Below are positions 34,823-42,501 of a DNA stretch of 56,201 nt, piece after piece; the stretch's first letter is position 1; every line of letters starts with the position of its first letter. Source of the stretch: Methylocystis silviterrae (GTDB taxonomy: Bacteria; Pseudomonadota; Alphaproteobacteria; Rhizobiales; Beijerinckiaceae); NCBI RefSeq assembly GCF_013350005.1, contig NZ_JABVWW010000019.1:1-56201 (forward strand), in the 5' to 3' direction. The translations under genes and the position numbers were made by a program. The notes under the pieces were generated by a model that was not told where the DNA came from, did not search any database, and worked only from the letters and a program-made list of their open reading frames with translations.

Positions 34823-36360
34823 GCCGCCGCCATTTCCGCGCGGCCGAGTTGCGTGATTCCGCCTTCATCGATCAGGCCGATATCACGCAGGAATCGGAGG
34901 GCCTGATCGAGACGCGGGCTGCTAGGAGAAACGCGAAAATGGTTGCGGTAGCGAAGCTGACCTTCGTCGGGTTCCATATGGAAGGTGTAGGCTTTCTGGT
35001 TGCGGAATTTACGCGATGCGACCCAGAGATGCCGTTTCACAACCCGCTCGCGAACCATATCCGCGATCACGCGGCGCGCCGGAACAGAGAGCGCGCGATC
35101 GAGGAACTGCACTTCCGTCCGTAGCGACTGGAAATAATCGGCCCCGCTGAGAGCCTCTTCGATCAAATTGCTCGCATCCGATGCCCCGACATAGAGGATT
35201 GCGATGAGAGATACAGCAAGGCGGACCTGCTCGGCTGTTTCGCCTTCGTGCATAGCGTCCAGCATGGCTAGCGCATGTTCTCGCGCTGCAGCCGTTGATC
35301 CATCGGCGAGACCAAGCGAGAAATCTTCCCACGTTTGATCCTCGGCGACTTCAACAAAGCCGATCAACTCGTCGGTGAGATCGGCGAGAGACATCCGCCG
35401 CCGTGGCGCTGTTTCCAACAGGGTCAGCGCTGACGAGAGGATCACCTCATAGGCAAGACGTATGAGATCACACGCCTGATACAGAAACCAGAGATGCGGA
35501 ACCTCGTGGGCATTCCCGCCCTGCAATTCCGGCACATTCTCAAACCAATGCCATTTCACCTGCTCAGCGCGCGGGATAGAGCGCGATGTTGCGGTTACGT
35601 CGAGAAGCATCTGAAGCGTGCGACGACGCATCAGATCCGTTTCGCTGCGTGTGTCGGATTTGCCGAACAGGATATCCGTCAGCAGGATATGCTCGCCGCC
35701 GCCGAGCCGAAGCCGATTGGGTTTCATCGCTTCGAACGATTGCAACGATGACAGAGCGATTTTTCCAGCCGCCACTGCTTCAAAAAACTCGTCTGCCGTT
35801 GCTCCCAGCTCCCGCGAAAAGGCATCTGCCAACTTCAAGGCCAAATCGGAACATACAGGATTGGGGTTGGGATCACCGGCACCGGGAAAATGGATGAGGC
35901 CCATTTCCGACATCTGCGTCGCGTAGATTGCGCCAAATGCGCCGCCCTTGTTCCGTAGGTAGCGCAGACTCTCATCGGCATCGGGATCGGCGCCGACGCT
36001 GAAATCTATGATCGCCGTTTCGCTGGACTGCGCGCGCGCGTCATTCAGCGTCCGGCTCGCCCAATCAGAACCCGTAATGCCCAGCTCCGGTTCGCCATGT
36101 GTGCAGATCAGCGCGAAGAGTGCTTCGCATCGGCGCTGGAAAGCGCGGAACACTTTCGGATCGGGATGTCTGATGTGTTCTTCGTAGTGCTTGAGAATGA
36201 ATGGAAAGAACGAATAGTAGCGATAGCGAAGCGTGATCGTGCTGATTCCGGGCACAATCGATTGGTAGATGACTTCGATTGGCCTCTGCATTCCAAGTGG
36301 ATCGAGGCCACTATCCGGCCCCAGCTCGGTCCATTCGGGAAATCCTTGCCCTAAGTCCAT
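34819..36360 (-). CDS. Unrecognised 513-residue partner of the PLD protein
   Basis: The N-terminal part reads P-L-G-M-Q-R-P-I-E-V-I-Y-Q-S-I-V-P then G-I-S-T-I-T-L-R-Y-R-Y-Y-S-F-F-P-F-I. The G-x-S-T-I-x-x-R-x-R-Y block reminds me of DUF6361 proteins (G-T-S-T-I-Q-T-R-A-R-Y), which often sit beside PLD genes; the link is weak. The middle and end are helical with a winged-helix-like tail (R-F-L-R-D-I-G-L-I-D-E-G-G-I-T-Q-L-G). No nuclease motif is visible. First gene of a two-gene unit. Confidence 0.7.
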   Translation of the reverse strand: MDLGQGFPEWTELGPDSGLDPLGMQRPIEVIYQSIVPGISTITLRYRYYSFFPFILKHYEEHIRHPDPKVFRAFQRRCEALFALICTHGEPELGITGSDWASRTLNDARAQSSETAIIDFSVGADPDADESLRYLRNKGGAFGAIYATQMSEMGLIHFPGAGDPNPNPVCSDLALKLADAFSRELGATADEFFEAVAAGKIALSSLQSFEAMKPNRLRLGGGEHILLTDILFGKSDTRSETDLMRRRTLQMLLDVTATSRSIPRAEQVKWHWFENVPELQGGNAHEVPHLWFLYQACDLIRLAYEVILSSALTLLETAPRRRMSLADLTDELIGFVEVAEDQTWEDFSLGLADGSTAAAREHALAMLDAMHEGETAEQVRLAVSLIAILYVGASDASNLIEEALSGADYFQSLRTEVQFLDRALSVPARRVIADMVRERVVKRHLWVASRKFRNQKAYTFHMEPDEGQLRYRNHFRVSPSSPRLDQALRFLRDIGLIDEGGITQLGRAEMAAA

Positions 36361-36645
36361 TCAAACACCGCCCTTTTTGTTCTCCGTTAGATCGCCGAAC
36401 TATGGCGTTGGCGCGGGAAATCACAACCTCTGTTTGTTACAGATTGTGCCAACGGGCGGGGAGACTGACTCGGGTCGGGATTTGCGCGCTTCTCGCCCAA
36501 AAGGTTGTTCCCCGTCCACCACCTCGGACCTTTCCGTAGACAATGCTCTCCTAGGGCTATGGCGTAGATGTAGTGATCATCGCTATCGGTCGCGGCCCGC
36601 CACGGCCGTCTGGATCGTGAAAGGGAACCAGGCATTCGACGATGG
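36361..36645. other. 285-base spacer upstream of the PLD-system genes
   Basis: No convincing gene on either strand. It must hold the promoter of the PLD system (minus strand) and the end of the AbiEii transcript. I see no strong hairpin with a T-run. Confidence 0.4.
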
Positions 36646-37506
36646 CTAGACCCCAAACCGCTCCCGCATTTCCCCGGCCTTCGCCCATTCGTCGCCGGGT
36701 ATCCGGTCGATCAGTTCCTTCATCACTTGGACAAACGTGGCTTTGAGCGTTTCGTTGGTCAGGGCCTTGGCGCGTTCCGTCGAAAGCAGCGGGCGCATGT
36801 CGGTGAAGAATGTCGGATTGGCGATTTTCTGGAACATGCGCTGCTGCGCTTCGGCCCTGGAAATCGCTGTCTCCGCCTTCTTGAGGTAGAGCAGGAAACA
36901 TTCGACGATCCGGGCCGTGTCCAGCCCCTCGAACACGGTGAGCGCGTGATCGAGGTCGAACAGATCGCGGCCCTTGTTGCGCTGAAGCAAGGCCCGCAGC
37001 TTGGTTGCTAGCATTTCCTCCCGCGAGAAGGTCGGGATCGCCGCCTCGCCGGTGAACCACGGGTTTTCGACGCCGAATGGAATCTCGATGGGAGGATCGT
37101 AGGCGTCCCGCTCGCGCGTGTTGATTTCGATCTTGAGGTTGATGCGCGCATCGGCGGGCTCGCCTTCCGCATCGACGCGAAAGCGGAGTTTGGGAGCGAC
37201 GGGGCTTGGATCGGACTTTGCCTTGCCAAGCCACGGTTCCAGTACAGCGCGAACACCATCGAGGACCGGCCCAATCGGTCCGGCGCTCGTCCGCACGAGG
37301 TCGATGTCCTCCGAATAGCGCAGCGGTGCGGGGAAATGCAGCTTGTTGAGCGCCGTGCCGCCACGGAAGCGCAGTTCGCCGCGCAGGAACGGATCGGAGA
37401 AGATGGTGACAAGCGCGCGGCTGATGATGAGGTCTTGCTCGACCTGCCGCTGGCTTACCCACGGTGCGACGCGGTTCCAGGCGGTGATGTAGTCCTGCGG
37501 GATCAT
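36646..37506 (-). CDS. AbiEii-type nucleotidyltransferase toxin
   Basis: 286 residues with the nucleotidyltransferase signature F-R-G-G-T-A-L-N-K-L-H (G49-G50), then R-Y-S-E-D-I-D-L-V (D67, D69), and downstream F-D-L-D-H-A-L-T. AbiEii toxins add nucleotides to RNA or tRNA and halt growth, giving abortive infection; the exact target here is unknown. It starts in a 4-base overlap with the antitoxin gene, the normal AbiE order with antitoxin first. Confidence 0.88.
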   Translation of the reverse strand: MIPQDYITAWNRVAPWVSQRQVEQDLIISRALVTIFSDPFLRGELRFRGGTALNKLHFPAPLRYSEDIDLVRTSAGPIGPVLDGVRAVLEPWLGKAKSDPSPVAPKLRFRVDAEGEPADARINLKIEINTRERDAYDPPIEIPFGVENPWFTGEAAIPTFSREEMLATKLRALLQRNKGRDLFDLDHALTVFEGLDTARIVECFLLYLKKAETAISRAEAQQRMFQKIANPTFFTDMRPLLSTERAKALTNETLKATFVQVMKELIDRIPGDEWAKAGEMRERFGV

Positions 37507-38330
37507 TCGTCGATCTCCGGCGGTCGGCGAACGATCACGCGCCAGCGTTCATCGCGTTCGGATGGCGGCGGCGACAAATCGGGATCGCCCACCTGTTTGG
37601 GATCGAGTTCGACCCACGGCAGCGGCCCGCGCGCCGACAATGCCGCGAACATCGTCTCCGCGATCTGGGGATGCCCCAGCCTTCCGAGCAGATGCCCAAG
37701 GCGCTGCACGATTGCTTTCTCGAAAGCGCCCGACAAGGAGGCGAGCTTTTTGGGTTGCAGCCGTTCGGCAAGCTCGGAAAGCACCGTCGCGATATTGTCC
37801 AGGCCCGCGCCGGATTGCGGGTAGCGCGTCAGATCGAGCGCCGTGAGTTCCGGCGAGGACAGCTTCATATAGCCCGATTGCGTCTTGCGATCCTCGATCC
37901 CCGCCGCCACCGCCGCCATGTCCTTGCGGTAGGAAAAGACGATCCGCGTCCGTCCGGCCTCAATGTCGGGCAGGAGTTTGTCCGTGACGACCTGAAACTC
38001 CATGACGGCCTGATGGGAAGCGCCGTGGGCCGCCGCCGCGGCCAGTAGCCCCACATAATAGGGCCGCTTTTCGTGGCGCATCAGGGCGTCGATGTACCCT
38101 TCAGGCGGCGGCGCTCCCGTCGTGGAATGCTGGGGCGGCACGACCACGTAGAAGCCGCGCCGGGGCCGGATAAGCTGGCCGCGCCGCTGCAAACGCTCGG
38201 CGGCGTCGAGGAACGCGCCCCGGCTGACGCCGATCTCCTTCTGCGCCTCATCCGCAGAAAAGACTCCCCGGCCCCTGGCCAGCAGGCCGGAGGCGTAGGA
38301 GGATAGGGCCGATCGTTCGACTCGGATCAT
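37503..38330 (-). CDS. AbiEi-type antitoxin and transcriptional repressor
   Basis: 275 residues. An N-terminal winged-helix (G-V-F-S-A-D-E-A-Q-K-E-I-G-V-S-R-G-A-F, then L-Q-R-R-G-Q-L-I-R-P-R-R-G-F-Y), then the AbiEi middle (H-G-A-S-H-Q-A-V, V-F-S-Y-R-K-D). In type IV systems AbiEi does not bind the toxin but represses the operon by binding inverted repeats upstream, which are visible at 38340-38412. The ATG at 38330 lies so close to the promoter-like GATAGT that the mRNA may be nearly leaderless. Confidence 0.85.
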   Translation of the reverse strand: MIRVERSALSSYASGLLARGRGVFSADEAQKEIGVSRGAFLDAAERLQRRGQLIRPRRGFYVVVPPQHSTTGAPPPEGYIDALMRHEKRPYYVGLLAAAAAHGASHQAVMEFQVVTDKLLPDIEAGRTRIVFSYRKDMAAVAAGIEDRKTQSGYMKLSSPELTALDLTRYPQSGAGLDNIATVLSELAERLQPKKLASLSGAFEKAIVQRLGHLLGRLGHPQIAETMFAALSARGPLPWVELDPKQVGDPDLSPPPSERDERWRVIVRRPPEIDE

Positions 38331-38339
38331 ATCTCACTA

Positions 38340-38412
38340 TCCGCTCTTAGCGCGGAATTTTCAATATGACACTATAATCGGATCATTCTTAAAAATCCGC
38401 TTTCAGGGCGGA
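38340..38412 (-). promoter_or_regulatory. Two operator-like palindromes upstream of the AbiE operon
   Basis: TCCGC-N7-GCGGA occurs twice, at 38340-38356 and 38396-38412, in the same orientation. Each is followed on the plus strand by a similar tail (ATTTTCAATATGAC; TTTTCCAATATGAT), so they are 35-base direct repeats spaced 56 bases apart. On the minus strand TTGAAA, a 17-base gap filled by the first palindrome, and GATAGT form a possible -35/-10. AbiEi is known to bind inverted repeats before its own operon. Confidence 0.65.
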
Positions 38413-38541
38413 TTTTCCAATATGATGCTACGGCGGCTTCGGTTCCTGCCGTAATTTGCCGCGAGGACCGTGGACCACCACTATCTTCTCGAATTTTCTG
38501 ATCCTCTATATGCTTCACGGAGCGCGACTCACGGCGGGCGC

Positions 38542-38736
38542 ATGGCCGACGAAATACTGACGATCCGGGAGGTGGCCGAGCTTCTCAAGCTCAATGAGAA
38601 GACCGCCTACAAGCTCGCCCTTGCGGGCGAGATTCCCGGCTTCAAGGTCGGCGGGTCGTGGCGGTTCGAGCGGCAGGCAATCGCAAGCTGGATCAAGCGC
38701 AAGGTCGAGGAGCAACAGAAAGGGCGACCGGCATGA
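38542..38736 (+). CDS. Small excisionase-like HTH protein
   Basis: 64 residues from M-A-D-E-I-L-T-I-R-E. Its MerR/Xis-like helix-turn-helix is L-T-I-R-E-V-A-E-L-L-K-L-N-E-K-T-A-Y-K-L, then W-R-F-E-R-Q-A-I-A-S-W-I. It leads the restriction-like operon, with the methyltransferase starting 19 bases after it, so it is more likely the operon's controller than an excisionase. The frame extends upstream without a better start. Confidence 0.75.
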   Translation: MADEILTIREVAELLKLNEKTAYKLALAGEIPGFKVGGSWRFERQAIASWIKRKVEEQQKGRPA

Positions 38737-38755
38737 AGGCCGGTGCAGGGGACGT

Positions 38756-41485
38756 ATGAACGCCGTCGAGATCGAGGAAGCCATATCGGCGCTTGCCGAG
38801 CTGCCGTTCGACGGCGGCGAGTTCCCGTTCGCCTTCCTGCAAGCCTTCGGGAACAAGGACACCACGATCAAGCGGCTGCGCGCCGGATCGACCAACGCAT
38901 CCGACCTGCCCGGCGGCGTTCTCCAACGGAACAACATCCACATCGCCGTCGCCGCGCCCGGCTCGGTGACGCAGACGCTTGCCGCGCTGCGAGCCAGCCC
39001 CGCCACGGCGAAGGCCAAGGCGAGGTTCATCCTCGCCACCGATGGCGACGGCTTCGAGGCCGAGGAGCTGGAGTCCGGCGAGACGGTCGCCTGCGCCTAT
39101 GCCGACTTCCCCAATCATTTCGGCTTCTTCCTACCCCTGGCCGGCATCTCCACGGTCAAGCAAATCCGTGAAAGCTCGTTCGACATTCGGGCGACTGGCC
39201 GCTTGAACCGGCTGTATGTGGAGTTGTTGAAGGACAACCCCGACTGGAGCACGGCCGACCGCCGCCCCGACATGAACCATTTCATGGCCCGGCTGATCTT
39301 CTGCTTCTTCGCGGAGGACACCGACATCTTCAACGGTGAGGGGCTGTTCACCACCACTATCGAGCAGATGAGCGCGCGGGATTCATCCAACACCCATGAG
39401 GTGATCGGCGAACTGTTCCGCGCCATGAACACGCCCATCGCTCAACGGGCTACCGCCAAGCTGCCGCGCTGGGCAGACATATTTCCCTATGTGAACGGCG
39501 GGCTGTTCTCCGGCAGCCCGGCGGTGCCGCGTTTCAGCAGGATCGCGCGATCCTACCTTCTCCATATCGGCGGCCTCGATTGGAGGAAGATCAACCCGGA
39601 CATTTTCGGGTCGATGATCCAGGCCGTAGCGGACGATGAGGAGCGCGGCGCGCTGGGGATGCACTACACCAGCGTTCCCAACATCCTCAAGGTGCTGAAT
39701 CCCCTGTTCCTCGACGACCTACGGACGCGGCTTGAGGAGGCGGGCGACAACACGCGGATGCTGTTGAACCTGCGCCGGCGTATGGCGCGGATCAGGGTGT
39801 TCGATCCCGCCTGCGGCAGCGGCAACTTCCTCGTCATCGCCTATAAGGAAATGCGGGCCATCGAGGTCGAGATCAACAAGCGGCGTGGAGAGGCCGACCG
39901 CCCATCCGAGATCCCGCTGACCAATTTTCGTGGGATCGAACTGCGTGACTTCCCCGCCGAGGTCGCGCGCCTCGCGCTCATCATCGCCGAGTACCAAGCG
40001 GATGTGCTGTATCGCGGGCAGAAGCTGGCGCTGGCTGAGTTTCTGCCGCTGAACAAGGAAAATTGGATCACCTGCGGGAATGCCCTACGGCTGGACTGGC
40101 TGAGCGTCTGCCCGCCGACAGGAACGGGCGTGAAGCATCGTGCCGATGACCTGTTCCACACGCCGTTGGATCAGCCGCAGATCGACTTCGAGAACGAGGG
40201 GGGGGAGACATATATTTGCGGAAACCCGCCGTATCGAGGGAGCAAGTGGCAAGACGACGAGCAGAAGGCGGACCTCGCGCGTGCCTGGTCCGAACACCCG
40301 CAACTCGCCAAGACGACCGACTTCGTATCAGGCTGGATCGCTGCGTATCTTAAATACGCCCGATCGGTGCCAGATGCGATGGCGGCTTTCGTCGCTACTA
40401 ACAGCATCTGCCAAGGCCAGCAGGCATCCGAGATTTGGCCGATAGTGACTCGACAAGGGAGGGAAATCCGCTTCGCTCACACTCCCTTTACGTGGAAGAA
40501 TCTCGCGAGCCACAACGCCGGCGTTACTGTGATCATTATTGGACTAGGTCCGAGATCATCACGATCGAAACGCCTGTTCGGCGACAATGGCCTCGTGCGC
40601 GAGTGTGAAGTCATTGGACCGTATCTCGTGCCCAATATGCCCGACACCGTCACCAAGGCGAACAGACCGCTGGGCCCTCAATTCCCGATGCTGTTCGGCA
40701 ACATGCCACGAGACGGAGGGCACTTGTTCCTTACGACACAAGAGGCACGCGAGCTTCGCCGGGACTCCGTCACCAATTCCTACGTGCGCCGATTCCTTGG
40801 CTCCGACGAACTGATCAACGGTAAACTTCGATTTTGCCTCTGGATCGAAGACAGCGAGGCCGACGCAGCCAGGACGGATGCACTTATCGCCGGGCGCCTC
40901 GCACTCGTCGCGGACAACAGGCGCCGATCTCCGGCCGAATCCACGCGCGCGTTCGCCAACTCGCCTCATCGTTTTGTTCAGATTGCGGGCACGGCTAAGA
41001 ACTCAACGATCGTCGTGCCGAGAGTGTCTTCTGAAAACCGCGAGTATCTGCCGGTCGATCTCGTGACGGGCGACTGCATCATCGGTGACCGAAACTTCGC
41101 TCTTTACGACGCGCCCCTTTGGAACATGGCGTTGATAGCCTCCCGTCTGCACTGGGTTTGGATAGGAACGGTTTGCGTCCGCATGCGCACTGACTTCTCT
41201 TACTCGAACACGCTGGGCTGGAACACTTTCCCGGTCCCGCTTCTCACCGAAAAGAACCGGAGCGATCTCAATCGATCGTCGGAAAACATCCTGATCGTGC
41301 GTGAACGACATTTCCCTTGCACGATTGCCGAGCTTTACGACCCGAAAGTCATGCCGGAGGACCTGCGCGAGGCCCATCGTCAAAATGACGAAGTAGTTGA
41401 AAGAGTCTACTTTGGTCGCCGGATGAAGAATGACACCGATAGGCTAGAAAGCCTGTTCGCTCTGTACCGTAAGGCGGCGGCATGA
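38756..41485 (+). CDS. N6-adenine DNA methyltransferase, YeeA/DnmA-like (MmeI-related)
   Basis: 909 residues from ATG 38756, after an AGGGGA site. SAM motif I is D-P-A-C-G-S-G-N-F-L (about residue 350) and catalytic motif IV is N-P-P-Y (about 490). The layout follows MmeI-like type IIL enzymes: N-terminal part, helical spacer, methylase, TRD-like region, C-terminal helices. No D-x(n)-E-x-K nuclease triad is evident in the first 150 residues, so it probably only methylates, with the PLD and GIY-YIG proteins cutting. Overlaps the next gene by 4 bases. Confidence 0.88.
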   Translation: MNAVEIEEAISALAELPFDGGEFPFAFLQAFGNKDTTIKRLRAGSTNASDLPGGVLQRNNIHIAVAAPGSVTQTLAALRASPATAKAKARFILATDGDGFEAEELESGETVACAYADFPNHFGFFLPLAGISTVKQIRESSFDIRATGRLNRLYVELLKDNPDWSTADRRPDMNHFMARLIFCFFAEDTDIFNGEGLFTTTIEQMSARDSSNTHEVIGELFRAMNTPIAQRATAKLPRWADIFPYVNGGLFSGSPAVPRFSRIARSYLLHIGGLDWRKINPDIFGSMIQAVADDEERGALGMHYTSVPNILKVLNPLFLDDLRTRLEEAGDNTRMLLNLRRRMARIRVFDPACGSGNFLVIAYKEMRAIEVEINKRRGEADRPSEIPLTNFRGIELRDFPAEVARLALIIAEYQADVLYRGQKLALAEFLPLNKENWITCGNALRLDWLSVCPPTGTGVKHRADDLFHTPLDQPQIDFENEGGETYICGNPPYRGSKWQDDEQKADLARAWSEHPQLAKTTDFVSGWIAAYLKYARSVPDAMAAFVATNSICQGQQASEIWPIVTRQGREIRFAHTPFTWKNLASHNAGVTVIIIGLGPRSSRSKRLFGDNGLVRECEVIGPYLVPNMPDTVTKANRPLGPQFPMLFGNMPRDGGHLFLTTQEARELRRDSVTNSYVRRFLGSDELINGKLRFCLWIEDSEADAARTDALIAGRLALVADNRRRSPAESTRAFANSPHRFVQIAGTAKNSTIVVPRVSSENREYLPVDLVTGDCIIGDRNFALYDAPLWNMALIASRLHWVWIGTVCVRMRTDFSYSNTLGWNTFPVPLLTEKNRSDLNRSSENILIVRERHFPCTIAELYDPKVMPEDLREAHRQNDEVVERVYFGRRMKNDTDRLESLFALYRKAAA

Positions 41486-42498
41486 TGAGTGGATTTGCCC
41501 ATAATCTTGCATCGGGTACGACAACGTTATTAGAGATCGCGCGGGTTCGAGCTGCAATTTCGGCAGACAACTTTTTCGGGTGTTTCGCTTACGCAACCCA
41601 GTCCGGCTTCAGAGTATTCGAATTGAGCGTCGGAAAGGATTTTTGGACTGGAACTGAGTCGCGATGGCTGTTTGGTATTGACTATGGCAGGACAGACCCA
41701 CGCGCATTGCGCGAGATTGCTGGTCGCCCAAATACGGAAGTTCGAATTTTTGACGGACGTTTTGTCGTAGATCGAGTCGGCTTTGTTCCGCGCCGCGACT
41801 TCCACCCGAAGGTAGCGATGATGAAGAACACGGCTTCCGGTAAGCAGGGAGTTGTACTCGGCTCTGGGAATTTCTCGTACAATGGTCTTCGACGCAGTAT
41901 AGAAGCCGGCTCGGCTATCATAGCCGCGACAAAGGTCGATTTTAATGAGCACGTTGAGCCTGTCCGCTCAGTATTCGAGAAGCTTTGGGAGGACGCCTGT
42001 CCGCTAGACGAGATCGCAAAGGATTATGAAACGCGTTTGGCCAGCCTAATCAATTCGCGGGATACGAAGAGACCGGTCAAAGGGGAAGGTCCAATTAAGG
42101 GATTTTGGATCGAGGCAGGCTACGTCACCAAGAACCGTGGACCGGACAAGCCGGGAAATCAAATATTTGCTCCCAATGGCTTCCGACGCTTTTTTGGCCT
42201 CAAGAAGGGCAAGGGCAGCTCGACCCACATCGGCGAAATCACCTTTGAAACTGAGACGGGTCCAAGGGTCACAAAGAATTATCGAGAGAATGACAACGCC
42301 ATGGAAAAATTGACCCTGCCAATGCCTGAGGATCATGGTTTCGGTGTTTATGATGGCAAGGTTCTGATCTTTGAGCCGAAAGGTAAACGGTTTTTGTTGA
42401 CTGCAGTCGAGCTTGCCGATTTTGAGCTGATCTATGGGTATCGGGTGGCGAATGTTAATAAGATGGCTGGAGGAAGACGTTTTGGGGAGTTGATTTAA
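41482..42498 (+). CDS. PLD-family nuclease, 338 residues
   Basis: One HKD site: F-H-P-K-V-A-M-M (H108, K110) and G-S-G-N-F-S (127-132), so it would act as a dimer like BfiI-type nucleases. A C-terminal beta-rich domain (T-H-I-G-E-I-T-F-E-T-E-T-G-P-R) may bind DNA or the partner. It overlaps the methyltransferase by ATGA and precedes the helicase by 3 bases. The B. subtilis yeeABC cluster, as I recall it, has no PLD gene at this place. Confidence 0.78.
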   Translation: MMSGFAHNLASGTTTLLEIARVRAAISADNFFGCFAYATQSGFRVFELSVGKDFWTGTESRWLFGIDYGRTDPRALREIAGRPNTEVRIFDGRFVVDRVGFVPRRDFHPKVAMMKNTASGKQGVVLGSGNFSYNGLRRSIEAGSAIIAATKVDFNEHVEPVRSVFEKLWEDACPLDEIAKDYETRLASLINSRDTKRPVKGEGPIKGFWIEAGYVTKNRGPDKPGNQIFAPNGFRRFFGLKKGKGSSTHIGEITFETETGPRVTKNYRENDNAMEKLTLPMPEDHGFGVYDGKVLIFEPKGKRFLLTAVELADFELIYGYRVANVNKMAGGRRFGELI

Positions 42499-42501
42499 GC
42501 C

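Noticed and set aside
38542-38736. The small HTH protein as an excisionase of the island
   Set aside because: It is far from the integrase and sits directly before the methyltransferase with short spacing; an AlpA gene is already next to the integrase.
38756-39200. Endonuclease triad in the N-terminus of the methyltransferase
   Set aside because: No D-x(n)-E-x-K pattern as in MmeI is visible; T-D-G-D-G-F-E-A-E-E has no following lysine.
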